This document shows, piece after piece, positions 41,986 to 50,452 of a stretch of DNA of 58,131 nucleotides (its first letter is position 1; each line of letters starts with the position of its first letter). Made by a program: the position numbers and the translations under genes. The stretch lies in NCBI GenBank assembly GCA_020636155.1, contig JACJYM010000015.1:1-58131 (forward strand), written 5' to 3'. The DNA comes from Lewinellaceae bacterium. Lineage in GTDB: Bacteria > Bacteroidota > Bacteroidia > Chitinophagales > Saprospiraceae. Under the pieces are notes generated by a model. It saw only the letters and a list, made by a program, of their open reading frames with translations. It did no database searches and had not been told where the DNA came from.

Positions 41986-42688
41986 GGTCGGCTATGGGAA
42001 AATGGGTAGAGCCATAGAAAAAGTAGCCATAAACAATGGTCATGAAATAGCTTATAGAATCGGAAGCCAAAACAGAGAAGATATACATCTTATCAATCGC
42101 GAGAATACCGATGTCGCCATAGAATTTTCAGTTCCGGATGCGGCACCTAATAATATCCTCACACTTGTAAAAGCAGGCATCCCCGTGGCATGTGGAACGA
42201 CGGCATGGCTAGACCAATGGGATCCTATCGAAGAAGCCGTACTAAGCCAAAACTCGGCATTTATCTACGCTTCCAACTTTAGTATCGGTGTCAATATGTT
42301 TTTTGCAGTCAATAAATATTTGGCAACATTGATGAATCGACATCGTGATTATGCGGTCGATATACGAGAGATTCACCACACAGAAAAGCTCGACAAACCT
42401 AGTGGCACTGCCATTTCATTGGCTAATGACATTGTTTTGGAAAATAAAAAATATTCGGGATGGCATCTCGACAGTCCCGCTGAAAACAAATTGACCATAT
42501 TTTCAGAAAGGATAGAACATGTACCGGGAACACACGTCGTACATTGGCAGAATGAAATAGATCAAATCGAGCTTCGTCATACTGCAAATACAAGAGAAGG
42601 ATTTGCAAAGGGAGCGGTCTTGGCGGCCGAATGGCTGGTTGGTAAAAAGGGAATTTTTACAATGAATGATGTCTTAAATATCAAATAA
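41972..42688 (+). CDS. dapB: 4-hydroxy-tetrahydrodipicolinate reductase
   Basis: This 238-residue enzyme has the N-terminal nucleotide site MKIALVGYGKMGRAIE, the VACGTTAWLDQW and YASNFSIGVNMFF segments, and the catalytic/substrate loop EIHHTEKLDKPSGTAISLA (His plus Lys). The C-terminal HTANTREGFAKGAVLAAEWL follows. It reduces hydroxy-tetrahydrodipicolinate in lysine/diaminopimelate synthesis, which also feeds peptidoglycan. It is at the short end of the family (~240-270). dnaG begins 3 bp after its stop, so the pair is probably coupled. Confidence 0.95.
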   Translation: MKIALVGYGKMGRAIEKVAINNGHEIAYRIGSQNREDIHLINRENTDVAIEFSVPDAAPNNILTLVKAGIPVACGTTAWLDQWDPIEEAVLSQNSAFIYASNFSIGVNMFFAVNKYLATLMNRHRDYAVDIREIHHTEKLDKPSGTAISLANDIVLENKKYSGWHLDSPAENKLTIFSERIEHVPGTHVVHWQNEIDQIELRHTANTREGFAKGAVLAAEWLVGKKGIFTMNDVLNIK

Positions 42689-42691
42689 ACA

Positions 42692-44617
42692 TTGATACCT
42701 CCTAAGACCATAGAAGAAATTAAAAGCACCGCCAAAATCGAGGAGGTAGTAGAGGATTTTTTAAATCTTAAACGGCGTGGTGTCAATATGCTGGGTCTTT
42801 GCCCTTTTCACGACGAAAAAACCCCATCATTTACAGTCTCTCCATCAAAGAATATTTATAAATGTTTTGGTTGTGGTCGTGCCGGTGACTCAGTATCATT
42901 TATTATGGACCATGAGGGGTATAGTTATACGGAAGCACTAAGATATCTCGCCAAAAAATACAGTATTCCCATCGAGGAACAGCAGTTGACCCCCGAATTA
43001 TTGAATGAGAAATTGATTGTCGACAGTTATTATTTAATTAATGAATATGCCAAAAATCAATTTTCTGAAAATCTATTTTCTAGCAGTGAAGGAAAGAATA
43101 TTGGTCTCTCCTACTTTAAATCAAGAGGATATGTCGAAAGCACCATAAAGAAATTTGACCTAGGCTATGCTCTCAGTGATGGAAAGGATTTCATTTCGAA
43201 AGCTCTAAAATCAAATTATAAAAAGGAATATCTCGAAAGTTTAGGATTGGCTTCCAAATCTGGTTATGATTTTTTTAGAGAAAGGGTCATGTTTACGATT
43301 CATAGTATAAGTGGGAAACCCATTGGTTTTGCAGGTCGTACGCTTAAAAGTGATAAATCACAACCCAAGTACATAAACAGTCCTGAATCCGAGATTTATA
43401 ACAAGCGAAAGGTGTTGTATGGGCTGTATTTTGCAAAAACAGCCATTCGAAAAGAAGACGAGTGCATCCTCGTCGAGGGATATACTGATGTCATAAGCCT
43501 CCATCAAGCAGGTATAGAAAATGTGGTAGCCAGCTCAGGTACGGCATTAACCATAGAACAAATAAAACTCGTCAAAAGATACACAGAGAATATTCTCATC
43601 ATTTATGATGGGGACTCGGCTGGTATAAATGCAGCTCTTCGCGGACTAGATCTAATACTGGAACAAGGATTGAATGTCAAATTGGTGTTGTTGCCAACTG
43701 GTGAAGATCCTGATTCTTCAGTCAAGAATATGGGGTATGAAAAATTTAAACAATATCTCGCAGATCATGCAGAGGATTTTATCCTTTTTAAAACTCGCAT
43801 CATGCTCGAGGAAGCCGGTAATGACCCTATCAAAAGAACACGATTGATTAAAGATATCGTCGATTCCATTTCAAAAATTCCGGACACACTCAAGCGTTCC
43901 GTTTATATTCAGGAATGTAGTCGAAGACTTAATGTGGATGAGGAAATATTGGTCAAATCTACGAATTCGAAGATTAGAAGTGAGATAAAAAACCGTCAAA
44001 AACAGTCTAATCCCGACATGGATTACAATGAGGAAACGGCACTCATTGACAAGCAGTATGCAGTCTCACAAACAGATCGATATACAAAAGGAGATGAGTT
44101 TCAAGAATTGGACATCATCAGAATATTGGTGACTCTAGGTCATAAGATTTATGATGAAGAGTCTAATACGACCGTAGCCGAATATGTGCTAGCAAATCTG
44201 AATGGAATCCTAGATAACTTTGACAATGAGCTCTACCAAAGAGTGGTAAATTATGTCCTTGAAACTACAAAAAACGGCAGAAACCTAGTTCCAAATGATT
44301 TCATAACTCACGAGGATGAGCCATTAAAAAATCTAGCAATTACACTCTTAAGCGAGGAGTATTCTTATGCTTCGTGGGAGAATAAAGGGGTGATGTTACA
44401 AACTCAGAAACCACCTGATGAAAACTTCATTAAAGACAGCTATCAAGCCATTCTGAGATTTAAGTTAAAAAAAGTACTCTCATCGCTAGAAAAAATTGAA
44501 AAGGAAATCAATACGACCGAAGATACTGAAAAATTGAAGACACTCATTCAGGTATTCAACCATTTGCAACAAGAACGAAACCAAGTTGCCCGAGAATTAA
44601 ATACCGTCGTTTTGTGA
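42692..44617 (+). CDS. dnaG: DNA primase DnaG, TTG start
   Basis: This 641-residue primase starts at a TTG three bases after dapB, giving MIPPKTIEEIKSTAKIEEVV, which matches the conserved family start. The next in-frame ATG would remove part of the first domain. A CHC2 zinc finger uses C37, H40, C58 and C61. The TOPRIM catalytic core (~252-330) has ILVEGYTDVISLHQAGIENV and IIYDGDSAGINAALRGLD. The C-terminal part (~430-641) should contact DnaB helicase. It makes RNA primers at the replication fork. Confidence 0.96.
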   Translation: MIPPKTIEEIKSTAKIEEVVEDFLNLKRRGVNMLGLCPFHDEKTPSFTVSPSKNIYKCFGCGRAGDSVSFIMDHEGYSYTEALRYLAKKYSIPIEEQQLTPELLNEKLIVDSYYLINEYAKNQFSENLFSSSEGKNIGLSYFKSRGYVESTIKKFDLGYALSDGKDFISKALKSNYKKEYLESLGLASKSGYDFFRERVMFTIHSISGKPIGFAGRTLKSDKSQPKYINSPESEIYNKRKVLYGLYFAKTAIRKEDECILVEGYTDVISLHQAGIENVVASSGTALTIEQIKLVKRYTENILIIYDGDSAGINAALRGLDLILEQGLNVKLVLLPTGEDPDSSVKNMGYEKFKQYLADHAEDFILFKTRIMLEEAGNDPIKRTRLIKDIVDSISKIPDTLKRSVYIQECSRRLNVDEEILVKSTNSKIRSEIKNRQKQSNPDMDYNEETALIDKQYAVSQTDRYTKGDEFQELDIIRILVTLGHKIYDEESNTTVAEYVLANLNGILDNFDNELYQRVVNYVLETTKNGRNLVPNDFITHEDEPLKNLAITLLSEEYSYASWENKGVMLQTQKPPDENFIKDSYQAILRFKLKKVLSSLEKIEKEINTTEDTEKLKTLIQVFNHLQQERNQVARELNTVVL

Positions 44618-44698
44618 AGTTTTGCCTTCTAATGTTTTCCTTGAATATTAATATTCTGGCATCATAAAGGCTGCAAATCAAAAAATCAAAGAGCAATA

Positions 44699-45802
44699 TT
44701 AATCTACCCAATCCCCCACAAAAATATTGGTGTCATGATTACCGCCGTTATGACGATTGCTTGAAAACATAAGCTTTTTCCCATCAAAGGAAAACATTGG
44801 AAATGCATCGAAGACATTGTCATAAGTAATTTGCTCTAATCCTGTTCCATCCAGATTTATCATAAATAAGTTGAATGTTGGTCTTCCATTTTTAGAGGAG
44901 TGATGATCAGAACTAAAGATAATTTTCTCTCCGGAAGGATGGAAGAAAGGAGCCCAATTTGCCTCTCCAAGATCAGTTAGTTTTTTGAGATCACTTCCAT
45001 CTGCATTGCACACATATATTTCCATGTCCGATGGCTTAACTAGGCCTTTGGCAAGCAAAGATTTATACTCCTCCACGGCTTCGGGTTCCCTTGGTCGAGA
45101 TGCTCTGAACACTAATTTAGATCCATCGGGAGAGAAAAAAGCACCTCCGTCATATCCCAATTCGTTGGTGATTTGTTTTACATTTTGACCATCAATATCC
45201 ATGGTGTACAATTCTAAATCACCTGATCTAGTCGAAGTAAAAACTATTTTATCACCCTTCGGCGATACCGTGGGCTCCGCATCATAACCTGGTTCATGCG
45301 TAAGTTGTTTAATAATATTACCTTGAAGATCAGCTACATAGATGTCGAAACTTTCGTATACCGGCCATACATATCCGTTATCTCTTGATGGCACGGGAGG
45401 GCATTCGTCCCCTGCCTCATGTGTGGACGCATAAATAATACTCTTATTATCGGGCATAAAATAACTACATGTGGTTCGACCCTTTCCGGTACTTATAAGC
45501 TGCGGTTTGTCGTGCATCGGTGTACTTGATGTTTCCGAATAGATTTGATCACATTGGTCTCCCCAAGCTTTATTGGTCGCTTGAAAAGTTATATTTTTAT
45601 CATCGAAACTCCAATATGCCTCCGCATTATCACCTCCAAAAGTGAGTTGCTTGACATTTTTCAGATGTTTCTCCTCAGGATATCTCAATGAATCACTGTC
45701 TGAATTAATCTCAGAAGACGATGTCTCCATAACCTTTGACTGACTATCATTTTTACATGAGAAAATAATATTTATCATTATAATGACAAAAATATACCGC
45801 AT
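44699..45802 (-). CDS. TolB-like beta-propeller lipoprotein (PD40/WD40 repeats)
   Basis: This 367-residue protein has a lipoprotein signal (IIFSC, lipidated C16). Repeated PD40 units of the TolB type follow: KQLTFGGDNAEAYWSFDDKN, EPTVSPKGDKIVFTSTRSGD, DLELYTMDIDGQNVKQITNE, GGAFFSPDGSKLVFRASRPR, WAPFFHPSGEKIIFSSDHHS and AFPMFSFDGKKLMFSSNRHN. Five or six such repeats form a propeller. It is outside any tol-pal cluster, so it is not TolB itself; a binding or peptidase-accessory role is a guess. A minus-strand -7-like TAGTTTTG is at 45817-45824. It is divergent from the M28 peptidase gene. Confidence 0.82.
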   Translation of the reverse strand: MRYIFVIIMINIIFSCKNDSQSKVMETSSSEINSDSDSLRYPEEKHLKNVKQLTFGGDNAEAYWSFDDKNITFQATNKAWGDQCDQIYSETSSTPMHDKPQLISTGKGRTTCSYFMPDNKSIIYASTHEAGDECPPVPSRDNGYVWPVYESFDIYVADLQGNIIKQLTHEPGYDAEPTVSPKGDKIVFTSTRSGDLELYTMDIDGQNVKQITNELGYDGGAFFSPDGSKLVFRASRPREPEAVEEYKSLLAKGLVKPSDMEIYVCNADGSDLKKLTDLGEANWAPFFHPSGEKIIFSSDHHSSKNGRPTFNLFMINLDGTGLEQITYDNVFDAFPMFSFDGKKLMFSSNRHNGGNHDTNIFVGDWVD

Positions 45803-45853
45803 TTTACTTTTTTTTGCAAAACTAATCTTATTCTAAAATTAGAGTTATTTAAT

Positions 45854-47107
45854 ATGAAAAATATAAAATCTTTCCTTCATTTTATTACAATTGTATGGCT
45901 TTTGGCAATAATTGGCTGTAAAAGCGCCGATATTCCTAAGATTGAAAACCCAATGCAACAACTAACTTTAGATGTGGCTACTTTGGCCTCTGACGAAATG
46001 GAAGGTCGCGAGACAGGGACAGAAGGCGAGAAAAAAGCAGCAAACTATGTTGCAAATCGATTCAAAACCATCGGGTTATCACCTAAAGGAACCCAGTTGT
46101 ACTATCAGGAATTCACGCATAAACAAAAATCGAATCCGCATGCCATCGAGCCAAGCTCTATTGATAAAACGATCCATGGTAGAAATGTGATAGGCTACAT
46201 TGATAATAATGCGGCCAGCACCGTAATAATCGGAGCTCATTTTGACCATTTGGGATATGGAAGTGAAGGTAGTTTATATACCGGAGATCCCGCTATTCAC
46301 AATGGAGCTGATGACAATGCCAGTGGTGTGGCGGCAATGCTTTTTTTGGCAGAAGCTTTAAAAAAATCAAAGTATAATGCCAATAACTATTTATTTATTG
46401 GCTTTAGTGGAGAGGAGAAAGGCTTGTGGGGATCCAATTACTTTATGGATCATCCGACGATTGATACGGCACAAATTAACTATATGATTAATATGGATAT
46501 GGTGGGTCGATTGGATAACGAAAGGAGATTGGCGATTTATGGTGTAGGCACTTCACCTGTGTGGAAAGAGGAAATTTTTGACATAAAAAGCCCTAAGTTT
46601 CAAATAAAAACCACAGAATCAGGAGTCGGACCTTCCGATCATACCAGTTTTTATCTTGAAGACATTCCTGTACTTCACTTCTTCACAGGGCAGCACAGTG
46701 ATTATCACAGACCAAGTGATGATGTAGAATTGATAAATTTCAGTGGCATCAATGACGTGGCTACCTTTATATATAAATTGATAGGTGAATTAAACGATGA
46801 GGGTAAAATCGCATTTACTAAAACTAAAGATGAAAGCACACAAGCCCCTGATTTTAAAGTGACATTGGGTGTTGTTCCCGATTATTTATTTGATGGTATT
46901 GGTATGAGAATCGATGGTGTAAAAGAGGATAGACCAGCCTTTAATGCTGGACTTCAGAAGCATGATATCGTCGTCAAAATGGGAGACTTAGAAGTCACCG
47001 ACATGATGAGTTACATGCAGTGTTTATCCAAATTTCAAAAAGGACAAACCATCGATATTACCGTAATGAGAGATGGTAACAAACTGGTCAAAAAGCTCAC
47101 TTTCTAG
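45854..47107 (+). CDS. M28-family aminopeptidase lipoprotein with C-terminal PDZ domain
   Basis: This 417-residue protein has a lipobox (AIIGC, C22). The M28 domain (~35-310) shows a full co-catalytic two-zinc set: H129 in IGAHFDH, the aspartate of NGADDNASG (153/154), catalytic E187 and E188 in FSGEEKGLWGS, D215 in NMDMVGR, and H285 in HSDYHRPSDD. A PDZ domain (~325-417, IDGVKEDRPAFNAGLQKHDI) follows. It likely removes N-terminal residues from peptides at the cell envelope, with PDZ guiding substrates. Its neighbour on the opposite strand is a propeller lipoprotein. Confidence 0.92.
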   Translation: MKNIKSFLHFITIVWLLAIIGCKSADIPKIENPMQQLTLDVATLASDEMEGRETGTEGEKKAANYVANRFKTIGLSPKGTQLYYQEFTHKQKSNPHAIEPSSIDKTIHGRNVIGYIDNNAASTVIIGAHFDHLGYGSEGSLYTGDPAIHNGADDNASGVAAMLFLAEALKKSKYNANNYLFIGFSGEEKGLWGSNYFMDHPTIDTAQINYMINMDMVGRLDNERRLAIYGVGTSPVWKEEIFDIKSPKFQIKTTESGVGPSDHTSFYLEDIPVLHFFTGQHSDYHRPSDDVELINFSGINDVATFIYKLIGELNDEGKIAFTKTKDESTQAPDFKVTLGVVPDYLFDGIGMRIDGVKEDRPAFNAGLQKHDIVVKMGDLEVTDMMSYMQCLSKFQKGQTIDITVMRDGNKLVKKLTF

Positions 47108-47132
47108 TAATATATAGAAAGAAAAAATCAAC

Positions 47133-49619
47133 TTATCTAGGACAGTAGGTATAAGCCTGTGCATTGTTTTCCGTAATGAGGAGACAAGGCTTACCCGCTA
47201 TCGTAATATTTGCGGTCTTTCTGACATTGCCATCTGCAACTATTCCTGTGTTTTTCACAACCTGAAACTTACTTCCATCCCAGTGAAGGCTAACACCTAT
47301 ACTCGCATCGTATTTTCCAAAATCATAATCGGTATCCCAAAAATTTCCCGCAACAAAATAGTCCTTTTGACCTGAATCAGCCGCATCTTCAAATGGATGG
47401 ATACTTTTTACCATAGACATTTGTGCTTCAACCGGAAGTGGAATGAATTCAAAGCCGCTACTTGTGTTCCTTAATAGTGAACTATTAAAATTATAGGCAT
47501 AAAATATCTTTGCATTCCTGACATCCTCTGCCTCAAACATATTGTCAATGGTTGCCCCAGCATAGTCACGATATCTGAGATATTTTTTGCGGAATGTGGT
47601 CATTTGATTCAATAATTCATCTCTTGAACAAACAGGGTAAGATTTATCACCATAAAATGTGCATAATATTGGGTCATTCTCACCATTGTGATCAAAATCA
47701 TTGCTGTACAGACAAGTCGGCTTTTCTGCTGAGGCTTTGAAGAAACTATTTAATCCCAGATTTCCAGCCAGCACATCATCATCGCCATCGCCATCTATAT
47801 CCGTTACGAGTAAAGTCTGCCACCAGCCATCGGATTTTTCGAGTCCCCAATCCTTACTTATCTTCTCAAATTTTCCATCTCGATACTGTATTAGGCTAAT
47901 CGGATTCCAATCCCCCGCATAAATTAATGAAAATCCACCCTCAATATTTATCGGTTGTATCGATTTTACAATACCCAAATCTCCATTATCAGGTAGCAGC
48001 TCAGATTTATCAGAAAAATGACCATTGTTGTTCTCAAGTAAAACGGATTTTTCTGCATTAGGATAAAGATTTATAGCTGGACCTGCACCGACCATCACGT
48101 CTAAATCTCCGTCACCGTCATAATCAAAACTACGGAGGCAATAGCTATTAATTCGTATGTCGGGCAATCTGGTTTTATCTTTCGTAAATCCTCCTTGGCC
48201 ATCATTGATATATAATCGCAGTTCATAGTAAGGTGAATTTTCTTCATATTCATAGCCACCGGATGATACCAATAGGTCTTGGTCTCCGTCACCGTCCACG
48301 TCTATAGAAATCACATCCGTATCTTCATATTTCATGTCATCGGTAAAGCAGGTTGATGTCTTTTCCACAAATGAACCGTCTGCTTTCTGTAAGTACACTT
48401 TTGAATCCATGGCTGAGCTACCACCAAAATAGATGTCGTCAAGCTTATCTCCATTAAAATCAGAAACAACCGTAGCTGGCCCTTCCACCGAATTTTTTAA
48501 GTGAAGGAGTGGCTCTCGCTTGAAGTCGATAAAGTTATTTTCAGAATGTCTGTAAGCTAAAAATGATTTTTTATAAAAGGTATTCTCATTCGAATCAGAT
48601 TTTTTTATAGAACCTTTTCCTTTCGAAAGAAAAGCGATTTTATTCATAAAGTCTCCAGTAAAGCTTTCTTCTGTTCCATCTGGCCAAGTAACATCGATAC
48701 TCGTAACTTTAAGTGATTTATCAAATCCAAAATGCGACCGATATTCATTAGATGACATGTACCCTCGAATGGGATTGAAGTATTTAAACTGCAAGGAGCC
48801 ATCATCAAAATTTACTCTGATTTTTGCGCCTAAGGCAAAATAATTTTTATCGTTTTCCTGTAGTACCACAGAAATATAATTGGTAGTCGCTTTTGAATCA
48901 AGTTCGTTTTTCATGATGAAGGCTTCTTGATTGAGATTGTTTACTACAAGATCAATATCTCCATCATTATCCAAGTCACCAAAAGCAGCTCCGTTAGAAA
49001 AACTTTCGACACCTCCATTCCAAATGTCTCTCACATTTTCGAATTGCATATTTCCGTTATTCTTATAGAGGTAGTTTTTTAGTGGCAATGAGGGTACCAT
49101 TTTTAACCATTTTTGATAAAAGTCATCTGCATTTGAATTTTTCATCAAAGAGTCAAACTGATACTGACCATAGTCTATATTATTTACATCTTTCAAATAA
49201 CCGTTGGTAATGAATAAGTCATTATAACCATTGTTATCAAAATCTGCTCCCAATGCAGACCAACTCCAGTCTGTCATAAAGGTATTCGTTAAGAAAGAGA
49301 CGTTGGAGAATTTATTATGACCTTCAAATATCTGCAAAGCATTATATCTAAATTGATCACCATTTGACAATTTTTTACTTAACTCATGGGCATCATAATT
49401 TACATAGCTTCTGCTTTCTCTTATCCGCCCAATAGTTTCAGACATCATATCGCTGGTAAAAATATCTACATTGCCGTCATTATTTATATCAAAATAATCA
49501 GAACCCATGGAGGAAGTAGAAATGTTGTCAAAATAATCTAAAATCTCATTCTTAAAGGCCTTTCCTTTTTGGTTAATGTATAAGGCATCAGGTGCTATAT
49601 AATCATTGCATACATACAA
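47133..49619 (-). CDS. C-terminal part of a frameshifted FG-GAP/VCBS and ASPIC/UnbV protein
   Basis: This is the downstream 828 codons of what should be one ~1102-residue gene spanning 47133-50440. The frame contains many FG-GAP calcium-binding motifs (DINNDGNVDIF, DFDNNGYNDLF, DLDNDGDIDLV, DVDGDGDQDLL, DYDGDGDLDVM, DIDGDGDDDVL). In the middle is an ASPIC/UnbV domain (FGFDKSLKVTSIDVTWPDGT). Its 5' end has no proper start: the first listed codon is TTG, and the frame continues the product of the 49595-50440 piece if one base is restored. The repeats form a beta propeller on an exported protein. The gene follows the vanadium haloperoxidase gene. Confidence 0.8.
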   Translation of the reverse strand: MYVCNDYIAPDALYINQKGKAFKNEILDYFDNISTSSMGSDYFDINNDGNVDIFTSDMMSETIGRIRESRSYVNYDAHELSKKLSNGDQFRYNALQIFEGHNKFSNVSFLTNTFMTDWSWSALGADFDNNGYNDLFITNGYLKDVNNIDYGQYQFDSLMKNSNADDFYQKWLKMVPSLPLKNYLYKNNGNMQFENVRDIWNGGVESFSNGAAFGDLDNDGDIDLVVNNLNQEAFIMKNELDSKATTNYISVVLQENDKNYFALGAKIRVNFDDGSLQFKYFNPIRGYMSSNEYRSHFGFDKSLKVTSIDVTWPDGTEESFTGDFMNKIAFLSKGKGSIKKSDSNENTFYKKSFLAYRHSENNFIDFKREPLLHLKNSVEGPATVVSDFNGDKLDDIYFGGSSAMDSKVYLQKADGSFVEKTSTCFTDDMKYEDTDVISIDVDGDGDQDLLVSSGGYEYEENSPYYELRLYINDGQGGFTKDKTRLPDIRINSYCLRSFDYDGDGDLDVMVGAGPAINLYPNAEKSVLLENNNGHFSDKSELLPDNGDLGIVKSIQPINIEGGFSLIYAGDWNPISLIQYRDGKFEKISKDWGLEKSDGWWQTLLVTDIDGDGDDDVLAGNLGLNSFFKASAEKPTCLYSNDFDHNGENDPILCTFYGDKSYPVCSRDELLNQMTTFRKKYLRYRDYAGATIDNMFEAEDVRNAKIFYAYNFNSSLLRNTSSGFEFIPLPVEAQMSMVKSIHPFEDAADSGQKDYFVAGNFWDTDYDFGKYDASIGVSLHWDGSKFQVVKNTGIVADGNVRKTANITIAGKPCLLITENNAQAYTYCPR

Positions 49620-50440
49620 ATCAGGGTAATTGTCATTATTAAATCGCCAAAAAATGCACTCAACCCAAATGCAACATTATCGATACCATACTGAACAGAT
49701 TTATCTATGAACTTACCATTTTCATTGATAAGCAAGCGGTCGCTAATAAATTGCCTCTGGGTATCCTGAACTATATAATATTTTCCTTGATCATCTATAT
49801 CTATGTTTAGTTGATCTTGCTTACCCCAACCCACTGGGTGATTTACCAAGTACGCATCTAAATCTCCATCTACGTCAATGTCAGCAAAATAAGCTTGAGT
49901 ACCGTAACTCATGTCATCTAATCCAAATTCATGAGCTGCTTCATGAAATGTTAAGTCACCATTGTTAATATAAAGCACATTTTTACGGACATCTTCCTCT
50001 TTAAAACGACCTGATTTTGTAATGTAAATATCCAAAAATCCATCTCCATTTAAATCTACCATACACACCCCGGTTTTCAACCCAATACCCCCTGTAACTC
50101 CCGCTTGTAGGGTGATGTTTCTAAATTTAAAATCGCCTAGATTTAAAAACAATTTTCCACTTTCGTAATTAGAATTTAGATACACGTCCTGCAGCCCATC
50201 ATTATTGATGTCCCCTATGGCTACCCCGCTTCCATTGTAGGCATATTCATAAGTCATTACAAAAAAGAGGGCTGAATCTCTTAATTCGTTTTTAAACTCT
50301 ATTCCGGACTCTTCAGGACTTAGGTATGTGAATAAATTATAAAGAGGGTCTTTTACTTCATTATCATTGACCACTTTATCCTCCGAACAAGAGAGATATA
50401 CAACAAAAATGCTAAATATCAATATGAGCCTTTTCATCAA
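49595..50440 (-). CDS. N-terminal part of the frameshifted FG-GAP/VCBS lipoprotein
   Basis: This 281-codon piece has a lipoprotein signal (VVYLSC, C18) and FG-GAP repeats (GDINNDGLQDVYL, DLNGDGFLDIYI, DIDVDGDLDAYL). After SAFFGD the repeat breaks: the frame reads LIMTITLICM and stops. If one A is added to AAA at 49641-49643 (plus strand), the protein continues as DFNNDNYPDLYVCNDYIAP, a normal repeat. So a single-base deletion, a sequencing error in a short A/T run, or recoding splits the gene. It starts 12 bp after the haloperoxidase stop. Intact relatives are ASPIC/UnbV (CRTAC1-like) proteins. Confidence 0.8.
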   Translation of the reverse strand: MMKRLILIFSIFVVYLSCSEDKVVNDNEVKDPLYNLFTYLSPEESGIEFKNELRDSALFFVMTYEYAYNGSGVAIGDINNDGLQDVYLNSNYESGKLFLNLGDFKFRNITLQAGVTGGIGLKTGVCMVDLNGDGFLDIYITKSGRFKEEDVRKNVLYINNGDLTFHEAAHEFGLDDMSYGTQAYFADIDVDGDLDAYLVNHPVGWGKQDQLNIDIDDQGKYYIVQDTQRQFISDRLLINENGKFIDKSVQYGIDNVAFGLSAFFGDLIMTITLICMYAMII

Positions 50441-50452
50441 AACTGTTGATTA

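Noticed and set aside
44643..44656. 14-bp palindrome GAATATTAATATTC between the convergent dnaG and propeller genes
   Set aside because: It contains only A/T apart from its ends, has no T run, and is expected by chance in DNA this AT-rich.
49630..49660. Programmed -1 ribosomal frameshift in the FG-GAP gene
   Set aside because: The site GATTTAATAATG lacks a canonical X-XXY-YYZ slippery heptamer and no downstream pseudoknot was seen, so a mutation or sequencing error is more likely.
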